NCBI GenBank assembly: GCA_023389155.1 | Contig: JAEWEV010000006.1 | Coordinates: forward strand, 1 to 8,407 | Direction of reading: 5' to 3' | Source of the DNA: Pseudomonadota bacterium | Lineage (GTDB): Bacteria; Pseudomonadota; Gammaproteobacteria; Burkholderiales; Burkholderiaceae_B | Length of the DNA: 8,407 bases | Shown: piece by piece, positions 1 through 4,807 of the stretch | How positions within the stretch are numbered: position 1 is the first letter of the stretch | Layout: each line of letters begins with the position of its first letter | The notes under the pieces: model-generated | The model's database searches: none | What the model was told of the DNA's origin: nothing | The model's input: the letters and a program-made list of their open reading frames with translations, nothing else | Program-made: the position numbers and the translations under genes

Positions 1-51
1 TTGCGCCGATGATAGTGGATGGACATCTGTGAAAGTAGGTCATCGTCAGGC
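1..51 (+). rRNA. rrf: 5S ribosomal RNA, 3' end (partial)
   Basis: The first 51 bases match the conserved 3' half of bacterial 5S rRNA: the GCCGATGATAGTG segment at 4-16, GTGAAAGTAGGT at 29-40 and the closing CATCGTCAGGCT at 41-52. This last segment is the 3' strand of helix I, which would pair with the missing 5' end. The 5' two thirds lie outside the window, so the window begins at the tail of a ribosomal RNA operon read on the plus strand. No tRNA follows; a terminator starts 15 bases downstream. The exact 3' end (51 or 52) cannot be fixed by eye. Confidence 0.9.
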
Positions 52-66
52 TCTTTATCTCTCAAT

Positions 67-107
67 CGCCCCGTTCTGCCTGTGCAGCTCGGGGCGTTTG
101 TATTTGT
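67..107 (+). terminator. Rho-independent terminator of the rRNA operon
   Basis: A perfect 7-bp GC-rich stem, CGCCCCG (67-73) with CGGGGCG (90-96), encloses a second 4-bp stem CTGC/GCAG (76-79 with 84-87) closed by a CTGT loop. It is followed directly by a T-rich tract, TTTGTATTTGT (97-107). It lies just after the 5S rRNA end, where a strong rRNA terminator is expected. Confidence 0.85.
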
Positions 108-152
108 AGCGCCCGCCACCCGCGCCGCGCCTGCCCCTCAGGTGCGCCGTCG

Positions 153-192
153 CCCCTCAATCACCCTCAAGCCCCCTCAATCACCCTCAAGC
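153..192. repeat. 20-bp tandem repeat, two copies
   Basis: The unit CCCCTCAATCACCCTCAAGC occurs at 153-172 and again, without change, at 173-192. Two further C's match at 193-194, and a shorter related CCCCTCA lies at 134-140. Each unit itself holds the sub-motif CCCTCAA twice. The repeat runs over the stop codon (187-189) of the minus-strand frame described below. Two identical copies suggest recent slippage. No function is visible. Confidence 0.8.
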
Positions 193-396
193 CCGCCTGC
201 CAGACAGCCCCGGATCGTCGGACAAATACACGCGTTTAACCTCCATCCGCAAGAACGCCTGCGTAAACCCAGGCGGGGCGAGGACTGGGCACCATTCACC
301 CCCCATCTGATCGTCTAATACCAGCAGCGTGACGTTTTCGTAGCACGCCTGGATGCCTGGTAGTATTATGTCAGGAAATCCCCTTGGACGGCGCTG
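187..396 (-). pseudogene. Possible 3' remnant of a minus-strand gene
   Basis: On the minus strand a frame stays open for 69 codons between an upstream TGA (397-399) and its own TGA at 187-189. The translation looks like protein rather than noise. It has balanced composition, mostly G or C at third positions, and stretches such as YENVTLLVLDDQMGGEW and MEVKRVYLSDDPGLSG. No ATG or GTG precedes the middle of the frame, where the ATG of DDQMGG lies without a clear ribosome binding site. The simplest reading is the C-terminal part of a gene that lost its 5' half, next to the rRNA operon end. I do not recognise the family. The opposite plus-strand frame is low-complexity and overlaps the 5S rRNA, so I prefer the minus strand. 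A chance open frame in GC-rich DNA remains quite possible. Confidence 0.3.
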
Positions 397-452
397 TCAG
401 CAGTGGCACTGTCGTACCTGTCATTCGTAGTCGGCGCCAGGATCACACACCT

Positions 453-1076
453 ATGGACTATCTATCCCAATTACTGACTCTCTCAGGCATCATATTGCTG
501 GCATGCGCCAGTCCGGGTCCTGATTTTATCGCAGTAACCTCGCATGCCCTGAACGACCGGCGTTCCGGCATCGGTGTGGGTTTGGGTATCTCCAGTGCGG
601 TGCTTATCTGGGCCACGTTGTCAATTCTTGGGTTTGGGCTGCTCATCAAGCAATTGTTCTGGTTATACGAAGCCATTCGTATCGCTGGAGCCATATATCT
701 GTTCTGGCTAGGTACGCGTATGCTGATCGGCGTTTTCAAAGGCGACTATGGCCAACAGAGTCACACCCATGCGCCTCGCGCAGGAATGGGGCAGTCATGG
801 CGACGGGGCTTCATTGTTGGCATTACTAACCCCAAAACAGCCACTTTTTTCGCAACCCTGTTTGTGACTTTGCTACCGGTCGGGGCACCACTTTGGGTCT
901 ATGTTTCTACCATTGCCCTGGTTGGTATTATCACCAGTCTGTGGCTTTGCCTGCTTGCGTCGTGCTTTTCTATCGGAAGAGTGCGAACCGTTTATGCGAA
1001 GATCCGCCGTCCCGTTGACGCATTGATGGGAGCAGTCCTGGTTGGCCTGAGCGTAAGAATGGCGACAAGCCGCTGA
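453..1076 (+). CDS. LysE/RhtB-family amino acid (or small metabolite) exporter
   Basis: A 207-residue inner-membrane protein of the LysE/RhtB transporter family, which exports amino acids and related small molecules by exchange or proton coupling. The family mark CASPGPDF lies at residues 18-25, at the end of the first membrane segment, and a second conserved stretch GITNPKTATFF is at 123-133. Hydrophobic segments are visible at about 7-27, 40-64, 67-93, 118-142, 148-175 and 189-204. That is six, as expected, and the length is usual for the family (about 205-210). The frame is open further upstream from a TTG at 384, but the ATG at 453 gives the standard N-terminus and has AGGA at 439-442, ten bases before it. 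The gene ends 29 bp from the convergent PhzF-family gene. The substrate cannot be read from sequence, so no symbol is given. Confidence 0.87.
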   Translation: MDYLSQLLTLSGIILLACASPGPDFIAVTSHALNDRRSGIGVGLGISSAVLIWATLSILGFGLLIKQLFWLYEAIRIAGAIYLFWLGTRMLIGVFKGDYGQQSHTHAPRAGMGQSWRRGFIVGITNPKTATFFATLFVTLLPVGAPLWVYVSTIALVGIITSLWLCLLASCFSIGRVRTVYAKIRRPVDALMGAVLVGLSVRMATSR

Positions 1077-1103
1077 AGAACGAGGAACGTATTTCCAAGC
1101 AAG

Positions 1104-1118
1104 GACTAATCGTTAGTC
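1104..1118. terminator. Short hairpin between convergent genes (weak terminator candidate)
   Basis: A perfect inverted repeat, GACTAA TCG TTAGTC, lies at the junction of the two convergent genes and covers the stop codon of the PhzF-family gene. It has a 6-bp stem and a 3-base loop, but no T-tract follows on either strand. It may contribute to RNA ends for either gene. It is not a canonical Rho-independent terminator. Confidence 0.25.
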
Positions 1119-1996
1119 TCAGAATAAAAGGCGGGTGGCCAGGTCTCGAAGTCGCGGGTATCCGTCACTCGACATTCGCCACCCACATTCCAGTGTCCAG
1201 TCTGGATGTTTGCAGATACCTGGATATGGGACGTCTGTGATTGTTTTCCGCCCTGGAAGATATTTACAACGGGGTGGTGCCGTTTGTTCAAAATATGTTG
1301 TGCAATTGTCGGTGCGATGGCGCCGGTAGCCAGGTCCTCCGCTGAATGAGCAGGGAAGTGTCTGGCCGCTGCTTTTGCTGCCGAAGCATCCGAAAGATCA
1401 CAGAATGCGTAAATGCCAGTTACGTTTAGCGCCGAACAGATCGCATCTCGCATTGCTGCATCCGGTTCGATCTTTTCTAAAAGCATTTTTTCAGCAAGCT
1501 GTACGATCAACTTCTCACGTATCGCACCGCAGGAACGGTAAACGCTGAGGTGGCGTTCAATCGACGGCGGGTGAGTGAGTCCCAGCGACCGGGTAATATC
1601 TGCGATGTAGGCTGCGTCAGTGAGGGGCTGTAGCGGAAATGCGCTTTGCTCGTAGAGCCAGGTTCCTGCGGACGAATAGTACACAGGAATTACCCTGCCT
1701 GATACGTGAAACGGGATCGGGGCATGGATATCTTGAAATCTGGCTAGCCAGGCTGCTGCTGCCAGCGTTCCGTGGCCACAAAATTCGATTTCCGTCTCCG
1801 GGACAAAATAACGTAAGCGGTATTGCGGGCCATCGGTTCTGCGTTGGACCCAGGTCACCTCGCATTCAAAGTGTCTGGAAAGTGCCAGGCATAGCCTGCT
1901 ATCCATATCGTCGGTCTGGTTTGTTACCAGAATGAATGATGGATTTCCTCGATCCCCTTCTATACAGAATGCGTGCGCCAGGCCGCCGTCGTACAT
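1106..1996 (-). CDS. PhzF-family isomerase-like protein
   Basis: A 296-residue cytosolic protein of the PhzF family (diaminopimelate epimerase fold, two similar halves). The N-terminal half shows RGNPSFIL at 16-23, ECEVTWVQ at 44-51 with Glu46 where PhzF has its catalytic glutamate (Glu45), and EIEFCGHGTLAAA at 69-81, the counterpart of the usual FAGHP loop. The C-terminal half has AEDLATGAIAP at 219-229, matching the EDPATGSA signature with Pro replaced by Leu, and FQGGKQSQTSHIQV at 245-258. PhzF itself isomerises a phenazine precursor, but most family members have unknown substrates and no phenazine genes are present, so the reaction here is unknown. The ATG at 1996 follows AAGGA with a five-base gap on the minus strand. 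The gene faces the LysE-type exporter, so a shared metabolite is possible but unproven. Confidence 0.88.
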   Translation of the reverse strand: MYDGGLAHAFCIEGDRGNPSFILVTNQTDDMDSRLCLALSRHFECEVTWVQRRTDGPQYRLRYFVPETEIEFCGHGTLAAAAWLARFQDIHAPIPFHVSGRVIPVYYSSAGTWLYEQSAFPLQPLTDAAYIADITRSLGLTHPPSIERHLSVYRSCGAIREKLIVQLAEKMLLEKIEPDAAMRDAICSALNVTGIYAFCDLSDASAAKAAARHFPAHSAEDLATGAIAPTIAQHILNKRHHPVVNIFQGGKQSQTSHIQVSANIQTGHWNVGGECRVTDTRDFETWPPAFYSETND

Positions 1997-1998
1997 TT

Positions 1999-2202
1999 TT
2001 ATCCTTGTCTGGATTTCACATCATCACGATTTAAGCATTCGATCTGTAGGCCGAATCCGATATGCGGCTTGCGCTTACTACTATCGGGATTTTTTGCCAT
2101 GCCTGCCTGCGCTTCCAATACTCCATAGAGTGTCCTGACAGTTTTTTGTCTCACCGGCCGACTGCTTGCCAAATAGTCGAACTGTTTGCTGCGGCTTTTC
2201 AT
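1999..2202 (-). CDS. Possible small leader ORF ahead of the PhzF-family gene
   Basis: A 67-codon minus-strand frame begins at an ATG (2202) preceded by GGGA four bases upstream. It ends with TAA at 1999-2001, two bases before the ATG of the PhzF-family gene and inside the spacer after that gene's ribosome binding site. The translation is basic and hydrophilic (MKSRSKQFDYL... at the start), without membrane segments or a domain I recognise. Its position would allow translational coupling to the enzyme downstream. It may equally be a chance frame in the 5' untranslated region, since overlapping plus-strand frames of similar length exist. I list it only as a candidate. Confidence 0.2.
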   Translation of the reverse strand: MKSRSKQFDYLASSRPVRQKTVRTLYGVLEAQAGMAKNPDSSKRKPHIGFGLQIECLNRDDVKSRQG

Positions 2203-2222
2203 TTTCCCAGAATCTTCAGGCG

Positions 2223-2253
2223 AAAAAAAACGAATCCGGAAGATTCGTTTTTT
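2223..2253. terminator. Bidirectional Rho-independent terminator
   Basis: A hairpin CGAATC (2231-2236) with GATTCG (2242-2247) around a CGGAA loop is flanked by eight A's on the left (2223-2230) and six T's on the right (2248-2253). The A/T tracts extend the stem. Read on the minus strand, the stem ends in eight T's, placed 20 bases after the stop codon of the SWIB gene, so it is the terminator of that gene. Read on the plus strand it also ends in six T's, so it could stop transcription in that direction as well. Confidence 0.8.
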
Positions 2254-2273
2254 AACGCGAAAGCCACAGCTGA

Positions 2274-2549
2274 TTATTTCAGATGTGTGCTGACCAGCTT
2301 TGTCATTTCGAACATGCTGACCTGATCTTTACCGAAAATGGGGCGCAGTTTGGCGTCGGCGTTGATGTTGCGACGATTTTTGGGATCTTGCAGATCGTGT
2401 TTTTTGATGTATTCCCAGATTTTCTTGGTCACTTCTGTACGAGGTAACGGATCACTGCCGATTACTTGAGCCAGCTCAGCGCTGGGAGTCAGCGGTTTCA
2501 TGAAAGCTGCGTTTGGCTTACGGGCTGGTTTTTCTGAAGTTGTTGCCAT
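2274..2549 (-). CDS. SWIB/MDM2-domain protein
   Basis: A 91-residue protein that is almost entirely a single SWIB/MDM2 domain (about residues 14-91) after a short basic, Ala/Thr-rich N-terminus. Typical features are the proline-containing LPRTEVTKKIWEYIKKHDLQ at 35-54, the DPKNRRNINADAKLRPIFG stretch at 55-73 and the C-terminal VSMFEMTKLVSTHL at 77-90. In eukaryotes this fold occurs in SWI/SNF chromatin-remodelling subunits and MDM2. Small stand-alone versions occur in Chlamydia and several Proteobacteria, where the role is poorly known and a nucleoid or DNA-linked function is only presumed. The ATG at 2549 follows GGAG with a nine-base spacer on the minus strand. It is a single-gene unit with its own terminator at 2223-2253. 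The domain assignment is firm; the function is unknown. Confidence 0.9.
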   Translation of the reverse strand: MATTSEKPARKPNAAFMKPLTPSAELAQVIGSDPLPRTEVTKKIWEYIKKHDLQDPKNRRNINADAKLRPIFGKDQVSMFEMTKLVSTHLK

Positions 2550-2646
2550 GTGTGTAAATCTCCATAAAGGCGTGTGTATATTCGTACAGGGAGAGAATAA
2601 CGTTTAATTGGCCTCTTGCATAGTTTTTTTTTTGCCAAAATTTGAC

Positions 2647-2676
2647 ATTATTACAATTATGGTTTTTTGAGTTCAA
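2647..2676 (-). promoter_or_regulatory. Candidate promoter of the SWIB gene
   Basis: On the minus strand TTGAAC (2671-2676) and AATAAT (2647-2652) are separated by 18 bases and match the sigma-70 boxes at 4 of 6 and 5 of 6 positions. Transcription would begin near 2640, giving a leader of about 90 bases that starts near a run of ten A's on that strand (2624-2633). The region is AT-rich, so chance matches are likely. Confidence 0.35.
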
Positions 2677-2713
2677 TTTAAAAGATTATGACGGTAATAG
2701 AATACAAGTTAAC

Positions 2714-2750
2714 GTGTTTTGGCGTTGATTCGTCAAAACGCAGTTTTGTT
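2714..2750 (+). terminator. Hairpin with T-rich tail in the pyrC upstream region
   Basis: GTGTTTTGGCG (2714-2724) pairs with CGTCAAAACGC (2731-2741) over 11 positions, two of them G-U, around a TTGATT loop. AGTTTTGTT follows. This resembles a Rho-independent terminator on the plus strand, about 260 bases before the pyrC start. No gene ends just upstream of it, so it would terminate either a short unannotated RNA or a long pyrC leader. The T-tract is imperfect. Confidence 0.35.
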
Positions 2751-2977
2751 AAGAATTATTAGCACCCAGATCGCCGACCCGCACCATGCGGGCATTTCAG
2801 CGGCTTTTTCAGCGATAGTTCAGAAAAAACAGTATTCCTGCGGCATTTTTCACGTCTGCATGCGGTTTTCAGCGCGAATTGTTATTGGCTGGCCATGCTA
2901 TTGCGCAAATCGGGTATGCGGCACCGACTTCTGCCCGTTTCGCAGGCGAATGTGCCGATTTTACCTTGTGTTTTCTG

Positions 2978-3000
2978 TATAGTATTGGTCATCCAAAGGA
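2978..3000 (+). promoter_or_regulatory. Candidate -10 box and ribosome binding site of pyrC
   Basis: TATAGT at 2978-2983 matches five of six positions of a sigma-70 -10 box, but no good -35 box lies 16-18 bases upstream, so the promoter is uncertain. AAAGGA at 2995-3000 is a good Shine-Dalgarno sequence, eleven bases before the pyrC ATG at 3012. It supports that start over the earlier in-frame ATGs at 2895 and 2916. If transcription begins near 2990, the leader is only about 20 bases. Confidence 0.4.
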
Positions 3001-3011
3001 CGTATGCGATT

Positions 3012-4082
3012 ATGTTGATTACCGATAGCTCTGTTACCCTTATTCAGCCCGATGACTGGCATTTGCATCTGCGCGATGAAGCCTCGCTTGCGGCGGTTGT
3101 CGGGCATTCTGCCCGGCAGTTTCGGCGCGCCATTATCATGCCCAATTTGCGCCCCCCTGTCGCAACGGTCGAGCAGGCGGGGGCCTATCGCGAGCGGATT
3201 CTTTCTGCGCTGAATGGCGCGGGTGTTGCATCTGATGCATTTACGCCTCTGATGACGCTGTACCTGACCGAAGGCACCACGCCGCAGGAAATTACCCTGG
3301 CTGCCGAATCTGATTTTGTGTACGCAGTGAAGCTGTATCCTGCGGGGGCAACAACCAATTCTGATGCGGGCGTGACCGATCTGCTGGATCAATGCGACAA
3401 GGCGCTGGCCGCTATGGAAAAGCATGGGCTACCGCTGCTGGTGCATGGTGAAGTCACTGATCCCTCGGTAGATCTGTTTGACCGTGAGGCGGTATTCATC
3501 GAGCGGGTCATGATTCCCCTGCGCAACCGCTATCCTGCACTCAAGGTGGTGTTTGAGCATCTGACGACCAAAGAGGGTGTGGATTATGTGATGCAGGCTG
3601 ACGGACCGATCGCAGCGACCATTACAGCTCATCATATGCTCTATAACCGGAATGCAATTTTTACCGGGGGGATTCGGCCGCATTACTATTGTCTGCCGGT
3701 GCTCAAGCGCGAGACGCATAGGCTGGCGTTGGTAGAGGCAGCAACAAGCCAGAGCGACCGTTTCTTCCTGGGAACAGACAGCGCGCCGCACGCCAGGGGC
3801 CTGAAGGAGCATGCGTGTGGCTGTGCCGGTTGTTACACGGCTTTGCACGCACTTGAACTGTACGCCACGGCGTTTGAACAGGCGGGTCATCTGGATCGGC
3901 TGGAAGCATTTGCCAGCCTGAACGGCCCGGCGTTCTATGGTCTGCCGGTGAACACGGAGACCGTGACGCTGGCGCGCAAGCCTTTCGAGATTCCTTATAC
4001 GCTGCCATATGGTTCGGCCGAGCTTGTGCCGCTGGCTGCCGGCGAGACCCTTGGTTGGTCGTTTGCGGACCAAGGTAGCTGA
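3012..4082 (+). CDS. pyrC: Dihydroorotase (class II, E. coli PyrC type)
   Basis: A 356-residue cytosolic zinc enzyme that interconverts N-carbamoyl-aspartate and dihydroorotate, the third step of de novo pyrimidine synthesis. Metal ligands are visible: the DDWHLHLRD motif with His17 and His19, Lys107 in YAVKLYPAG (the carbamylated bridging lysine), His145 in LLVHGEV, His183 in VFEHLTT and Asp256 in FLGTDSAPH. CGCAGC at 269-274 and NGPAFYGLP near the C-terminus are also typical of the E. coli type, and the length is close to its 348. The start at 3012 gives the usual short N-terminus before the metal motif. An upstream extension of 39 codons is open but unlike the family and lies before the ribosome binding site. 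The methyltransferase gene follows after 44 bp. All key residues are present, so it should be active. Confidence 0.97.
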   Translation: MLITDSSVTLIQPDDWHLHLRDEASLAAVVGHSARQFRRAIIMPNLRPPVATVEQAGAYRERILSALNGAGVASDAFTPLMTLYLTEGTTPQEITLAAESDFVYAVKLYPAGATTNSDAGVTDLLDQCDKALAAMEKHGLPLLVHGEVTDPSVDLFDREAVFIERVMIPLRNRYPALKVVFEHLTTKEGVDYVMQADGPIAATITAHHMLYNRNAIFTGGIRPHYYCLPVLKRETHRLALVEAATSQSDRFFLGTDSAPHARGLKEHACGCAGCYTALHALELYATAFEQAGHLDRLEAFASLNGPAFYGLPVNTETVTLARKPFEIPYTLPYGSAELVPLAAGETLGWSFADQGS

Positions 4083-4094
4083 TCCGCTTTTTTT
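4065..4094 (+). terminator. Weak terminator candidate at the end of pyrC
   Basis: GCGGA (4065-4069) pairs with TCCGC (4083-4087), with two more pairs inside, and is followed by seven T's (4088-4094). The stem includes the pyrC stop codon. A competing hairpin, TTGGTC (4055-4060) with GACCAA (4068-4073), would use the same bases and break the first. Partial termination before the methyltransferase gene is possible. The stem is short. Confidence 0.35.
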
Positions 4095-4126
4095 CCGACT
4101 ATTTATTCCTGGCAAATGATGAAATC

Positions 4127-4807
4127 ATGAAAATCAAGATGACTCCAGAGCGTTATGTCGCAGTCGATCACTATTTCACCGATCTGCTGCTGGCGGACGA
4201 TACGATTCCGGCAAAGGTGCTGGCCCACTGCGAGGCGCATGCCATGCCTGCCATCCATGTGGCGCCCAATCAGGGCAAGCTGCTGAATCTGCTGGTGCGC
4301 ATTAAGGGCGCCAAGCGTATTCTGGAAGTGGGCACCCTGGGCGCCTACAGTACGGTATGGATGGCGTTGGGAATGGGCCAGGACGGACGACTGCTAACAC
4401 TGGATTTCGATGAAAATTATGTGAAAGTGGCGCGGGAAAGTTTGCGCATTGCAGGCGTGGAAGACAGAGTAGAGATCCGTCTTGGCCGCGCCGTTGATCT
4501 GATGCAGTCGCTGGTCGACGAAGCCGTAGCTCCCTTCGATTTTATTTTTCTGGATGCCGACAAGGAAAACAATCCACATTATCTGAAACTGGCTCTCAAA
4601 CTGTCTGCGCCAGGCACCGTAATCGTAGGTGATAACGTGGTGCGTCAGGGGCAGATTCTGGATGCTGATTCCGATGGCAGCAATATCAAGGGGCTGCGTC
4701 GCTTCTTTGATGATACGGCCGCCAATAAAAACCTGTCGGCTACGGCTTTCCAGACCGTAGGCAGCAAAGGCTGGGATGGCATGTCAATTGCCATCGTTAA
4801 TGGCTGA
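4127..4807 (+). CDS. Class I SAM-dependent O-methyltransferase (CCoAOMT-like)
   Basis: A 226-residue cytosolic protein of the Methyltransf_3 family (caffeoyl-CoA / catechol O-methyltransferase-like), which moves a methyl group from S-adenosylmethionine to a hydroxyl, usually with a divalent metal ion. Motif I is RILEVGTLGAYSTVWMA at 64-80, the acidic end of the second strand is TLDFDENY at 91-98, and the metal-binding region is FDFIFLDADKENN at 137-149 (Asp143, Asp145) with VGDNVVRQG at 167-175 (Asp169, Asn170). Length fits the family. The substrate is unknown. The ATG at 4127 has no clear Shine-Dalgarno sequence, and a second ATG four codons on (4139) is an alternative. It starts 44 bp after pyrC and may share its transcript, although a weak terminator lies between. 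Its stop codon directly abuts that of the convergent uup gene. Confidence 0.92.
   Translation: MKIKMTPERYVAVDHYFTDLLLADDTIPAKVLAHCEAHAMPAIHVAPNQGKLLNLLVRIKGAKRILEVGTLGAYSTVWMALGMGQDGRLLTLDFDENYVKVARESLRIAGVEDRVEIRLGRAVDLMQSLVDEAVAPFDFIFLDADKENNPHYLKLALKLSAPGTVIVGDNVVRQGQILDADSDGSNIKGLRRFFDDTAANKNLSATAFQTVGSKGWDGMSIAIVNG

Larger units (their letters stand above)
108..452. other. Gap between rRNA terminator and exporter gene
   Basis: About 345 bases without a convincing intact gene. The left part (108-194) is C-rich and repetitive on the plus strand. The middle carries the minus-strand remnant at 187-396. A TATTAT at 364-369 resembles a -10 box for the exporter gene downstream, but no good -35 box lies 16-18 bases before it, so no promoter is called. 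Confidence 0.5.
2550..3011. other. AT-rich gap between SWIB gene and pyrC
   Basis: A 462-bp gap without a credible gene between two divergent genes. It holds the SWIB promoter region, a ten-T run (2624-2633) and a hairpin with a T-rich tail at 2714-2750 (listed separately). A second perfect hairpin CCCGCA CCA TGCGGG lies at 2778-2792 without a T-tract. The promoter and ribosome binding site of pyrC are at the right end. A plus-strand frame at 2719-2982 is open but shows no protein-like features and no convincing ribosome binding site. Confidence 0.55.

Noticed and set aside
19..318. Plus-strand open frame of 99 codons
   Set aside because: It begins inside the 5S rRNA, runs through the terminator and a tandem repeat, and reads as low-complexity Pro/Arg/Ser.
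384..452. N-terminal extension of the LysE-type exporter from a TTG
   Set aside because: The ATG at 453 gives the family's normal N-terminus and has a ribosome binding site; the extension has neither family likeness nor a binding site.
2062..2325. Plus-strand open frame of 87 codons
   Set aside because: It runs through the bidirectional terminator and into the 3' end of the SWIB gene on the other strand, with no recognisable protein.
2642..2670. TTGACA at 2642-2647 as a plus-strand -35 box
   Set aside because: No acceptable -10 box lies 16-18 bases downstream.
2719..2982. Plus-strand open frame of 87 codons upstream of pyrC
   Set aside because: It starts within a hairpin, lacks a good ribosome binding site and has a Cys/Arg-rich composition unlike a protein.
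2895..3011. Upstream extension of pyrC by 39 codons
   Set aside because: It covers the promoter-like and ribosome binding sequences, and dihydroorotases of this class do not have such an N-terminus.
3429..4115. Long minus-strand frame opposite pyrC (228 codons)
   Set aside because: An antisense shadow of pyrC, whose full set of metal ligands is intact.
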